NCBI GenBank assembly: GCA_020850535.1
Contig: JADZEM010000041.1
Coordinates: forward strand, 33,299-97,298
Source: Chloroflexota bacterium
GTDB taxonomy: Bacteria > Chloroflexota > UBA6077 > JACCZL01
Length of the DNA: 64,000 nt
Reading direction: 5' to 3'
Shown here: piece by piece, positions 41,988 to 50,029 of the stretch
Layout: each line of letters opens with the position of its first letter
Numbering within the stretch: position 1 is the first letter of the stretch
Translations under genes and position numbers: made by a program
Notes under the pieces: generated by a model
What the model saw: the letters and a program-made list of their open reading frames with translations, nothing else
Database searches by the model: none
Told to the model about the DNA's origin: nothing

Positions 41988-42923
41988 TCAGCCCTTCACC
42001 GCGCCGCCGGTCAGCCCGTGCGCGAGCTGTTTCTGGACCGCCAGCCCGAAGATCAGCACCGGCAGCATGATGATCGCGCTGCTGGCGTACAGCCGGCCCC
42101 AGAGGATCGCCTTGTCGGTGATGAACCCGCCGATGTACGGCGTCACCGTGCGGGCGTTTCCGCTGGTCAGGATCAAGGCGTAGAAGAAGTCGTTCCAGGC
42201 CAGCAGGATCACGAAGATCGCGGTGGCCGCGAGGCCCGGGGCTGCCAGCGGCAACACGACCCGCAGCAGCGCCTGGAACCGCGACGCCCCGTCGATCATC
42301 GCCGCCTCTTCCAGCTCAATCGGGATGTCCAGCAGGAAGCCGCGCATCATCCAGATCACGAACGGCAGCGCGAACGTCAGGTAGGCCAGGATCAGCCCGA
42401 TGTGCGTGTCCAGCAGGTCGAAGTTCCGCCAGATCACGTAGATCGGGATGATCATCACCACGGGCGGCACCAGCCGGGTGATCATCACCCCCACCAGCAG
42501 CCCATTGCGCTGGCGTGGGAAGAAGCGCGTCAGGGCATAGGCGGCAATCGACCCGATCCCGAGCGCCAGGACCGTCGTGCCGACCGCCACAATGGCCGTG
42601 TTCAGCAGGAACCTCGGGAACGGGCTCATGCCGGTGCCGGCCTGGGTCTCCGTCACCGTCTCCAGCTCGGTCGGGATGGTCAGGCCGAGCGCCACCTCGT
42701 AGTTGTGGAGCGTCGGCTTGAAGATCCACTGCGGGGGCATCGCGAAGACGTCCTGTGGCTCCTTGACCGAGGAGAGCAGCAGCCAGACCACGGGAAAGAG
42801 CGTGAACACCATCCAGACGCCCAGGACCGCGTAGGCCGCCATGTCGCCCCAGTTGACGCGACGCTTCCGCGCCGCCACCACCGAGAGGCTCGCCGCCGAC
42901 CGTACAACAGGTACCGCGACCAT
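41988..42923 (-). CDS. Carbohydrate ABC transporter permease, MalG type
   Basis: 311 aa, six spans expected. The EAA loop is PIELEEAAMIDGASRFQALLRVVLPLAAPG. The N-terminal span AAYAVLGVWMVFTLFPVVWLLLSSVKEP and C-terminal QKQLAHGLTGGAVKG are typical of MalG/CUT1 permeases. It follows its partner permease after a 13-base gap and is the last gene of a minus-strand SBP to MalF-type to MalG-type operon. No ATPase gene is nearby, so a shared ATPase (as MsmK/MsiK serves in other bacteria) would be required. Confidence 0.92.
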   Translation of the reverse strand: MVAVPVVRSAASLSVVAARKRRVNWGDMAAYAVLGVWMVFTLFPVVWLLLSSVKEPQDVFAMPPQWIFKPTLHNYEVALGLTIPTELETVTETQAGTGMSPFPRFLLNTAIVAVGTTVLALGIGSIAAYALTRFFPRQRNGLLVGVMITRLVPPVVMIIPIYVIWRNFDLLDTHIGLILAYLTFALPFVIWMMRGFLLDIPIELEEAAMIDGASRFQALLRVVLPLAAPGLAATAIFVILLAWNDFFYALILTSGNARTVTPYIGGFITDKAILWGRLYASSAIIMLPVLIFGLAVQKQLAHGLTGGAVKG

Positions 42924-42936
42924 CGTCAGCCTCCCG

Positions 42937-43860
42937 TCAATCGGCCGCGCCGTGCGTGCCGACCGTCTTGATGATCAGGATGCTCCACGCCAGGCAGACC
43001 GCGAACAGCACGTAGGAGATCGCCGAGGCGTACCCGAGCTGGAAGCCCTGGAACATCCGGCTGAAGATGTGGAACGAGATCGTCTCCGTGACCCGGCCAG
43101 GGCCGCCACCCGTCACCGCGAAGATGATGTCGTACACGCGGATCAGCTCGTACGAGCGGAACAGGATGATCACCAGGAACAGCGGGCGCAGCAACGGGAG
43201 CGTCAGATACCAGAGCTTCTGCCAGCCGCTGGCGCCGTCGATGCTGGCCGCCTCGAACGGCTCATCTGGCAGGCTCGCGAGGCCAGCCGAGAGCACCAGC
43301 ACCGTGAACGAGGTGGTGTGCCAGACATCCACCAGGATCAGCGAGGCCATCGCCGTGCTCGGGTTGTTCACGAAGTTCACGGCGGAGAACCCGAGCAGCC
43401 GCAGGAAGTAGTTGATGATCCCCCAGTCCAGGTTCAGCATCAGCTTCCAGTTCAGGCCGAGCACCACCGGGGTCAGCATCAACGGGATGATGATGATGGT
43501 CCGAATCAGCCCCCGAAACAGCACCACCCGTGCCAGCAGCAGCGCGATGCCGAAGCCGAACACCAGCTGGAGCGCCAGCGAGATCGCGGCGAACTGGACG
43601 CTGACCGCGAAGCTCTCCCAGACCCGCATGTCCTGCACGATCAGCAGGTAGTTGTCGATACCGTTGAAGACCGGCGGCCGGGTCAGGTTGTAGACGTGCA
43701 GGCTGAGCCAGAAGCTGTACGCCAGCGGGTACGCGAAGACGCCGAAGAGCGTCAGAAACGCCGGCCAGAGCAGCAGGTGAGCCAGCCAGCGATCCGGAAT
43801 CGACCAGTCTCGCGTCGACCGCGCCTGTCCGGCACGGTCGAGCGGGTGGGTGGCTTGCAT
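42937..43860 (-). CDS. Carbohydrate ABC transporter permease, MalF type
   Basis: 307 aa. The EAA loop is DEPFEAASIDGASGWQKLWYLTLPLLRP. First span LLLWPAFLTLFGVFAYPLAYSFWLSLH and the late TGGGPGRVTETISFHIF segment are characteristic of CUT1 permeases. ATG 43860 follows GGGAGCCCTC. A 10-bp-stem hairpin sits between the binding-protein stop and this start, likely lowering permease expression relative to the binding protein. Confidence 0.92.
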   Translation of the reverse strand: MQATHPLDRAGQARSTRDWSIPDRWLAHLLLWPAFLTLFGVFAYPLAYSFWLSLHVYNLTRPPVFNGIDNYLLIVQDMRVWESFAVSVQFAAISLALQLVFGFGIALLLARVVLFRGLIRTIIIIPLMLTPVVLGLNWKLMLNLDWGIINYFLRLLGFSAVNFVNNPSTAMASLILVDVWHTTSFTVLVLSAGLASLPDEPFEAASIDGASGWQKLWYLTLPLLRPLFLVIILFRSYELIRVYDIIFAVTGGGPGRVTETISFHIFSRMFQGFQLGYASAISYVLFAVCLAWSILIIKTVGTHGAAD

Positions 43861-43887
43861 GAGGGCTCCCAGGGTGCGGTGTGCGTT

Positions 43888-43917
43888 GTGCCCGGCCGCA
43901 TCGCTGTGGCCGGGCAC
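43888..43917 (-). terminator. Intra-operon hairpin between binding-protein and permease genes
   Basis: Arms gtgcccggcc (43888-43897) and ggccgggcac (43908-43917) with a 10-base loop form a perfect stem in the 88-base gap. In ABC operons such structures commonly act as partial terminators or 3' stabilisers so that the binding protein is made in excess. There is no T-tract. Confidence 0.6.
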
Positions 43918-43948
43918 GATCTGAGCGAGCGGCGGCGTTGCTCTCGCG

Positions 43949-45508
43949 CTACAGCTTGACGCCCTGCTCCTTGAGGTACTGGATCGCCTCGTCCTTCGCC
44001 TTCGTCAGCCCTTCCTTGGACTTCTCCTGGCCGGCCCAGATCGCGTTGGTGTGGGCCGCCAGGATGGTGCCGTAGACGTAGTTGTATTGCTCCATCGGCG
44101 GGTACGGATGCTGCAGCTTCAGCACCTCGTTGAGCGCCGCGAACTGGGGGTTCTTCTCCAGCACGACCTTGTCGGTCAGCAGCGAGCCGCGCCCCGAGGA
44201 GCCGCCGCCGTTCGTCACGTAGTCCCGGGCGATCTCCTGGCTGGTGAACCAGGCGCAGTAGGCGAACGCCTCCTTCTGGTTCTTGCTGTACGCCGAGACG
44301 CCGATGCCGTGCGGCGACGGATGGAAGCGGTTGACCTTGCTGCCCTTGTCCTTGAAGTACGGCAGCATCGAGAAGCCGATCTTGCCAGCCGTCTCCGGCG
44401 ACTTCGCGGCATCCAGGAACGTCGGCGCGGCGGCGTTCCACTGGAACGCCGTCACCGCCTTGCCGTTCTGGAAGCCGGTCAGCACGTCCGGGTACTCGTA
44501 GCCGACGGCCCCCTCGGTGACGAACTTCTTGCCGTAGATCAGGTCCACCATGAAGTCCGTCGTCTCGATCATTGCCGGGCTGTCGAAGAGCGGCTTGACG
44601 CCGTCGAAGATCTCGCTGCCCTTCGCCCAGACGTTCTGGACGATCTGGTGGTTGGTGTGCGTCGGCTTCTTCGCACCGAACAGCAGCGGGAAGACGTCCG
44701 TCTTGCCGTCCTTCTTCAGCCCCTCCTGAATCGTCTTCAGGTGGCCCAGGTACGCTTCCCACTCATAGCCATCGATGGGCGGCTCGGGCACGCCGTACTT
44801 CTGGAGCAGATCCTTGCGGTAGTTGAAGAGCAGGCCGCTGGCCTCCTGGACCATCAGCATCTGCTCGTTGTTGTAGGAGAAGATGTCCCGCAGGGCCTTC
44901 GGGAAGTCGTCGTTGTTGTAGGCCTCGGCGTCGAAGAGCTCCTTGTCCTTCATGAACTGAGACAGCGGCACGAAGTAGCCGGCCGGGCCGCTCGCCAGGA
45001 AGCGGTTGGCGTTGTCGTGCAGCACGTCCCAGGCGGTCGTCTTCGCCTGGAGCCCCGGAATCCACTTCGCATCGTAGGCGTCGCCGCGCCCGCCTTCTTC
45101 CACCTGCACCTTGACCTTGCCCTTGGTGTACTCGGTGAACTTGGGCGCAAGCCGGGTGTGGGCGTCGGCCTCGGGACCGCTGAAGATGATGACGGTGAGC
45201 GTGGTCTCCTTCAGGCCGCCAGCCGCCGCGATGGGGCTGACCGGCTTGCCAGAGGGCGCAGCACCGGCGGCGGGCTTGGTCTCGGCCGGCTTCGACGCCG
45301 GCGCGGCCTGGGTCGGGGCAGCAGCGGCCGCCGGCGCGGCAGGCTTGCTTTCCGCGGGCTTCGCCGCCTCGGCTGGCTTGGCCGGCTCAGCCGGCTTGGC
45401 CGGCGCAGCGGCCGGCTGGTTGCTGCAGGCGGACAGCAAGGTCACGCCACCAGCGAGCAGCGCCGACAGGCGCAAAAAGTGCCGACGAGAAACGGGCCGT
45501 CCGTCCAT
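43949..45508 (-). CDS. Extracellular carbohydrate-binding lipoprotein (SBP family 1)
   Basis: 519 aa. The N-terminus SRRHFLRLSALLAGGVTLLSACS combines a twin-arginine signal and a lipobox (LSAC), so export may be via Tat with lipid anchoring. A ~60-residue Ala/Pro/Lys linker (PAKPAEPAKPAEAAKP) tethers the binding domain, which has the family-1 pattern: VIIFSGPEADAH, LLFNYRKDLLQKYGVPEPP, FQNGKAVTAFQWNAAAP. ATG 45508 has GGGGAGG at good distance; the ATG two codons earlier (45514) is only 2 bases from it. It is first in its operon and divergent from a second SBP gene at 46070. The sugar is unknown. Confidence 0.92.
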   Translation of the reverse strand: MDGRPVSRRHFLRLSALLAGGVTLLSACSNQPAAAPAKPAEPAKPAEAAKPAESKPAAPAAAAAPTQAAPASKPAETKPAAGAAPSGKPVSPIAAAGGLKETTLTVIIFSGPEADAHTRLAPKFTEYTKGKVKVQVEEGGRGDAYDAKWIPGLQAKTTAWDVLHDNANRFLASGPAGYFVPLSQFMKDKELFDAEAYNNDDFPKALRDIFSYNNEQMLMVQEASGLLFNYRKDLLQKYGVPEPPIDGYEWEAYLGHLKTIQEGLKKDGKTDVFPLLFGAKKPTHTNHQIVQNVWAKGSEIFDGVKPLFDSPAMIETTDFMVDLIYGKKFVTEGAVGYEYPDVLTGFQNGKAVTAFQWNAAAPTFLDAAKSPETAGKIGFSMLPYFKDKGSKVNRFHPSPHGIGVSAYSKNQKEAFAYCAWFTSQEIARDYVTNGGGSSGRGSLLTDKVVLEKNPQFAALNEVLKLQHPYPPMEQYNYVYGTILAAHTNAIWAGQEKSKEGLTKAKDEAIQYLKEQGVKL

Positions 45509-45755
45509 AAACATCGCCTCCCCGCGAGTCCCACTCCAGCAGTCGTTGCTGGCCTAGTCCGGATCACATGCCCTGTCGCAAACGGCCCACCATTGGACCG
45601 CCGTACAGGAGAAGACGGCAGCATTGCTCACTCGATTGTGCGTCAATAGTGTCGTATTGGAGTGTTCGCGTCAAGCGAGATCCGTGCAGGCCGCGGCGGA
45701 GCGCGGCGGGCTGACCAGGGAGGCAACAACGTCCGTCGATCTTGAAGACATCCTC

Positions 45756-45814
45756 TTGACATCGAGAGCCGGCGTGCTGATAATGCGCGGTGGTATTCCC
45801 ACTGGTGGGGTATC
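45756..45814 (+). promoter_or_regulatory. Consensus sigma-70 promoter with downstream palindromic operator candidate
   Basis: TTGACA (45756-45761), 17 bases, GATAAT (45779-45784): the best promoter in the window, pointing toward the SBP/fused-permease operon. Transcription would start near 45791, leaving a ~280-base leader before GTG 46070. A 23-bp imperfect dyad GGTATTCCCACTGGTGGGGTATC (45792-45814) lies at the expected start site, where a repressor would block initiation. The other ~500 bp of this divergent gap contains no convincing gene. A second TTGACA at 46019 has no good -10. Confidence 0.7.
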
Positions 45815-46069
45815 ATGTCATCACGGACGTTTCGCAGGCGAAGTGCGCCTCGGCGACAATGGCTGTCGACCGGGGGCGGTACCGCCGACCTGGTATGTGT
45901 CTGCGCTAACGGCAGCATAGAGAGGTAGACGAAGGCGTTCGTGCCGTGCCCGTCCGGGTTGACGCAAGTCTGACCCGTGTCGACGTTCAGTAGAGCATTG
46001 TTGCACCCAGTGCCATTGTTGACATCCCCTTTTGACCCTGATGGTCGTACTTGTTCGAGGAGGATTCGC

Positions 46070-47743
46070 GTGAGCGATTTGTCTATGGACTCTGCTGCGG
46101 GTCAGCAGATCGGCCGGCGGCTGTCCCGTCGTTCGATGCTGCGGCTGGGGCTCGCGGCGGCTGCGCTGCCGATCGCCGCGGCCTGCAGCTCGGCTCCGGC
46201 AGCGCCAGCGGCTACGGCGAAGCCGGCCGAGGCCCCCAAGCCGACGACCGCCCCGGCGGCGCCGGCAGCGGCATCGTCCCCCGCCGCCGCTGCGTCGCCG
46301 GCCGCGGGAGCGTCCCCCGCGGCCTCGCCAGCGGCAGGCGCCTCCCCGGCAGCCGGTGCGTCCCCGGCGGCCAAGCCGGCTGCTGGTGCTGCCACGGTTG
46401 GCTCTTCGCGGCCGGCCCCGCCAGCCCCGACCTTCAACAAGGTCAAGATCAACGGCAAGCTGTCGGTCATCATCGACGCGGACTTCTATCCTGAGCACAA
46501 CGCCTTCATCGAGAAGAAGGTCCGCGAGTTCGCTCAGATGATGGACTACCCGCTGGACTTCTCGACGGTTGCGTCGTACGTGGGTGCGGCGAACATCTCG
46601 CAGAAGCTGCTGGCGTCCGTCCAGGCGAACGATGCGCCGGACGTGCTCACGCACACCGAGGCGACCTCGGCCCTCCGCTTCCTGGACGTCCTCGAGGACG
46701 TGGACGACCTGCAGAAGCAGATCATCAAGGACTTCGGCGAGCCGTACAAGGCGTTCAGGGATCAGTCGTTCTTCGAGGGCAAGTGGTGGGCCGTCCAGCA
46801 CTTCAGCCGCGCGGGCGGCTACTTCGTCCGTGAGAACGCGATGAAGGCGGCTGGCGTCGATTTCCGCAAGGACTTCACGGACTGGAACACCACCCGCGAG
46901 GCGTTGCTCAAGGCGACGAACCCGGAGAAGGAGTCCTGGTCCTGGGGCATGACCGTCAACCGCTCGGGTGACGGTGAGACCGTCGTGAAGGAAGCCGTGC
47001 TCTTCCGGGGCGGCCAGCTCTGCGACGAGACCGGCCAGCTGGTGGTCCTGAACAAGGATCCGTACCGCCAGTATGCCATCGACGGTCTGACCTTCCTGAA
47101 GGAGATCTACGGCGATCAGAAGTACGCGCGCATGCTGCCGCCGGGCGTCAACGCCTGGACGGACCCGAGCAACAACGAGGCGTACCTGGCTGGCAAGATC
47201 TCGTTCTCGTCGAACGCGGGCACGATGTTCGCGAAGGCCGTCGTCGACAAGAACCCTGTCGCGGACGACACCTACCTGATCCTCCCGCCGAAGGGCACCG
47301 GCCCCGGTGGCAAGGCCCTGGCAGCCGGCGGCGCGGCCAAGCGGTGGTTCGTGATCAAGAACGCCAAGAACCGCGAGGCTGCTGAGCAGCTGATCCGCTA
47401 CATGGCCTCGGCGGAAGTCCAGAAGGAGATGTTCAAGATCTCCACGGGCTACGTCTACCCGGCCTACGAGTGGGGCTGGGAGGAGCCGGAGATCAAGGCG
47501 TCGGCCGCTGCCGAGCGGGTCACCGAGACCTGGAAGCAGTACCTGACGCACCCGTCTGGCTACACCGGCAACGGCGCGTTCCCGGCCCAGCCGAACCCGT
47601 GGGTCTCGGCGCTGGAGTCCTCCAACTTCTGGACGGACATGATGGGCGAGGTGCTTGGCGGCAAGGCGCCGGCCGACGCAGTCAAGTCCGCGCACGACCG
47701 CGCGGTGCGGGTGTTCAAGGAGTTCGGCGCGAAGGGCGAGTAA
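46070..47743 (+). CDS. Extracellular carbohydrate-binding lipoprotein (SBP family 1), second system
   Basis: 557 aa. GTG 46070 has GAGGAGGATTCGC upstream. Twin-arginine-like signal GRRLSRRSMLRLGLAAAALP is followed by lipobox AAAC and a ~75-residue linker of AAASPAAGASPAA-type repeats. The binding domain shows WWAVQHFSRAGGYFVRENAMKAAGV, LAGKISFSSNAGTMFA and RWFVIKNAKNREAAEQLIRYM, typical of family-1 sugar-binding proteins. Two hairpins separate it from the fused permease gene. It is divergent from another SBP gene, with the intergenic region carrying the promoter and operator described at 45756-45814. Confidence 0.92.
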   Translation: MSDLSMDSAAGQQIGRRLSRRSMLRLGLAAAALPIAAACSSAPAAPAATAKPAEAPKPTTAPAAPAAASSPAAAASPAAGASPAASPAAGASPAAGASPAAKPAAGAATVGSSRPAPPAPTFNKVKINGKLSVIIDADFYPEHNAFIEKKVREFAQMMDYPLDFSTVASYVGAANISQKLLASVQANDAPDVLTHTEATSALRFLDVLEDVDDLQKQIIKDFGEPYKAFRDQSFFEGKWWAVQHFSRAGGYFVRENAMKAAGVDFRKDFTDWNTTREALLKATNPEKESWSWGMTVNRSGDGETVVKEAVLFRGGQLCDETGQLVVLNKDPYRQYAIDGLTFLKEIYGDQKYARMLPPGVNAWTDPSNNEAYLAGKISFSSNAGTMFAKAVVDKNPVADDTYLILPPKGTGPGGKALAAGGAAKRWFVIKNAKNREAAEQLIRYMASAEVQKEMFKISTGYVYPAYEWGWEEPEIKASAAAERVTETWKQYLTHPSGYTGNGAFPAQPNPWVSALESSNFWTDMMGEVLGGKAPADAVKSAHDRAVRVFKEFGAKGE

Positions 47744-47756
47744 GCCCAGACGCCTC

Positions 47757-47877
47757 GCGGCGCATCGGCCTGCTGGACACACACGAGCCAGCGGCCGATG
47801 CGCCGCATCGCATGGCCGCGCGGCGTCACTCGCCGCTCTACCCCTTGTGCTGGCGGGCCCCTGGGTGGTCCCGCCAG
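47757..47877 (+). terminator. Two hairpins between binding-protein and fused permease genes
   Basis: Hairpin one: gcggcgcatcggcc (47757-47770) pairs perfectly with ggccgatgcgccgc (47793-47806), extended by gctgg/ccagc inside. Hairpin two: ctggcggg (47850-47857) pairs with cccgccag (47870-47877). Their place in the SBP-permease gap parallels the hairpin at 43888-43917 in the divergent operon. Confidence 0.65.
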
Positions 47878-47901
47878 TAGCTGTGTGACGGAGGTGTCAC
47901 C

Positions 47902-49875
47902 GTGGCAGCCCCGACGGCTCGCCCTCGGAGTGTCAGCGCGTCCCCTGGGATCGCGTCGCAACCGTGGTATAAATCCTCGCAGCGCTTCCTGGGACGGGAC
48001 TGGCCGACCGCGTACATCTTCGTCCTGCCCATGTTCCTGCTGCTGTTCGGTCTGATCGGCTACCCGTTCGGGCGGGCAGTCTATCTGAGCTTCCACAACG
48101 CTGTCGGCCCGCGCGTCGGCGACTTCATCTGGTTCGACAACTACGCCAACCTCTGGAAGGACGACTTCTTCCTGCGGGCCGTCCAGACGACGATTGTGTT
48201 CACGGTAGCGTCCGTGTTCATCAAGTTCTGGCTCGGTCTTGGGACGGCACTGCTGCTGCACCACGTGCCGCGCTGGGGCTCGGTGCTCGGCGGCCTGGTG
48301 CTGCTGCCGTACATCATCCCTGAGGTCGTGCGGGCGCTCGCGTGGCGCGTCCTGCTGGACCCGCTGTTCGGTGCGCTGAACTACATTCTGGTGAACGTCC
48401 TGGGGGTCATGTCCCAGGGGCTGCCGTGGCTCGGCAACCCGGGCACGGCGCTCCCGTCCGTCATCCTGGTGAACATCTGGGCGGGCACGCCGTTCATCAT
48501 CATCCTGCTGGTGGCAGGCCTCAAGGCGATCGACGCCGAGCAGTATGAGGCGGCCTCCATCGACGGCGCGACGGCCTGGCGGAAGTTCCTGCACATCACG
48601 CTGCCGGGCCTGCGCTACGTCATCATCGTGGCCTGTCTGTTGAACACGATCTTCACGTTCAACAGCTTCACCCTGACCTACCTGTTGACGGGCGGCGGCC
48701 CCGGTGGTGCGACCCGTATCTACACCATCCTCTCGTATGAGTACGCGGTGCAGGGCCTCCGTTACGGCGCTGGTATCGCCGTCGCGATGACGGTGGCGCC
48801 GCTGCTGTTCGTGCTGATCCTCTTCCTCGGCCGCTACATGATGAACCGCGGCGATGAGGACCGGAGCGGCTACGGACAGGATCCGCTGAGCTGGCGCATC
48901 GCCATGGCGGTGATCTTGCCGCTGCGGCTGCTCGGGCAGGCGGCGCTGGCGCTGTTCTGGCTCGTCAACAACACGGTCGAGACCATCCTCTCGGCCGCCT
49001 CAAACGCCGTGCGCCCGGCTGGCACGCAGCCGCTCGTGAAGCCAGCCGTCGCGCGCAAGGCCGGCTTCACGGTCATGTACGTGCTGCTCGGCCTGGTGGT
49101 GGCGTTTGAGCTGCTGCCCTTCTACTTCATCTTCATCACGGCCTTCAAGACCACGCTCCAGATCCAGCAGATCAAGAGCATGTTCTGGCCCGATCCGTGG
49201 ACGCTCGACCACTTCCGGTACCTGTTCACGCAGATCCCATTCGTGAACTGGTACTCGAATACGGTAATGATCTCGGCGGCAAGCACGACGGTCTCGGTGC
49301 TGGCGGCGAGCCTCGGCGCGTACGGCCTGGTGCGCCTCAAGTGGCGTGGCTCGGGCGTGCTCAGCACGACGGTGCTGATCTCGTACCTGATGCCCACCTC
49401 GCTGATGTTCATCCCGCTGTACACCATCCTGGCCGGGCTGCGGCTCACGAACACCCCGTGGGCGCTGATCGTGACCTACCCGACGGTCGTGCTGCCGTTC
49501 GCGACGTGGCTGATGATGGGTTACTACCGGAGCATCCCCGAGGAGCTGGAAGACGCCGCGATGATCGACGGCTGCACCCGCTTCGGGGCGTTCTTCCGGG
49601 TGGTGCTGCCGCTGGTGCGGCCGGCCCTGCTGGCGGTCACCATGTTCTCGGTGACGCAGGCCTGGAACGAGTTCCTGTACGCCTACACGTTCCTGCGGTC
49701 GAGTGAGGTGTTCACTCTGCCCGTCGGCCTCGCGCAGTTGATCATCGGCGACGTGCAGCCATGGGGCGCGCTGATGGCAGCCTCGCTGCTGACGGCTGGC
49801 CCGGTGGTCATCATCTACATGCTCGGACAGCGGTTCATGGTGGCTGGCCTGACGGCCGGCAGCGTGAAGGGCTGA
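47902..49875 (+). CDS. Fused MalF-MalG type carbohydrate ABC permease
   Basis: 657 aa, about twice the usual length, holding two complete permease modules in one chain. Module one (about 30-315) has DWPTAYIFVLPMFLLLFGLIGYP and EAA loop EQYEAASIDGATAWRKFLHITLPG plus TGGGPGGATRIYT. A linker with an extra hydrophobic segment (about 335-365, AMAVILPLRLLGQAALALFW) leads to module two (about 375-657) with FFIFITAFKTTLQ-like start, EAA loop EELEDAAMIDGCTRFGAFFRVVLP and C-terminal MVAGLTAGSVKG. GTG 47902 follows GGAGGTGTCACC. The frame is open throughout with no internal stop, so the fusion is real unless there is a sequencing error. No ATPase gene follows. Confidence 0.92.
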   Translation: MAAPTARPRSVSASPGIASQPWYKSSQRFLGRDWPTAYIFVLPMFLLLFGLIGYPFGRAVYLSFHNAVGPRVGDFIWFDNYANLWKDDFFLRAVQTTIVFTVASVFIKFWLGLGTALLLHHVPRWGSVLGGLVLLPYIIPEVVRALAWRVLLDPLFGALNYILVNVLGVMSQGLPWLGNPGTALPSVILVNIWAGTPFIIILLVAGLKAIDAEQYEAASIDGATAWRKFLHITLPGLRYVIIVACLLNTIFTFNSFTLTYLLTGGGPGGATRIYTILSYEYAVQGLRYGAGIAVAMTVAPLLFVLILFLGRYMMNRGDEDRSGYGQDPLSWRIAMAVILPLRLLGQAALALFWLVNNTVETILSAASNAVRPAGTQPLVKPAVARKAGFTVMYVLLGLVVAFELLPFYFIFITAFKTTLQIQQIKSMFWPDPWTLDHFRYLFTQIPFVNWYSNTVMISAASTTVSVLAASLGAYGLVRLKWRGSGVLSTTVLISYLMPTSLMFIPLYTILAGLRLTNTPWALIVTYPTVVLPFATWLMMGYYRSIPEELEDAAMIDGCTRFGAFFRVVLPLVRPALLAVTMFSVTQAWNEFLYAYTFLRSSEVFTLPVGLAQLIIGDVQPWGALMAASLLTAGPVVIIYMLGQRFMVAGLTAGSVKG

Positions 49876-49921
49876 TCCGAGCCGACACGCAGGGAGCAGA
49901 CACGCTCCTGCTGGGCCAACA

Positions 49922-49954
49922 AGAAGGGGCGGCGCCAGTGGCGCCGCCCCTTCT
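49922..49954. terminator. Bidirectional hairpin between convergent permease and LLM genes
   Basis: Arms agaaggggcggcgcc and ggcgccgccccttct form a perfect 15-bp stem with loop agt, 46 bases after the fused permease stop. The purine/pyrimidine ends give short A- and T-rich edges on either strand. It could serve both convergent genes. Confidence 0.75.
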
Positions 49955-49981
49955 GCGCCGTCATTCGGCAGGCAGCCAGCC

Positions 49982-50026
49982 CCCGAAACCCGAAACCCGA
50001 AACCCGAAACCCGAAACCCGAAACCC
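49982..50026. repeat. Heptanucleotide microsatellite CCCGAAA, about 6.4 copies
   Basis: A perfect 7-bp array ends three bases before the stop codon of the minus-strand LLM gene. Related GTTTCGG heptamers occur after the other LLM gene (56236-56263) and near 61010-61063. Confidence 0.95.
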
Positions 50027-50029
50027 AGC

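Noticed and set aside
45624..45920. A 98-codon plus-strand gene in the divergent SBP intergenic region
   Set aside because: It overlaps the best promoter and operator candidate, has no ribosome-binding site and no recognisable sequence.
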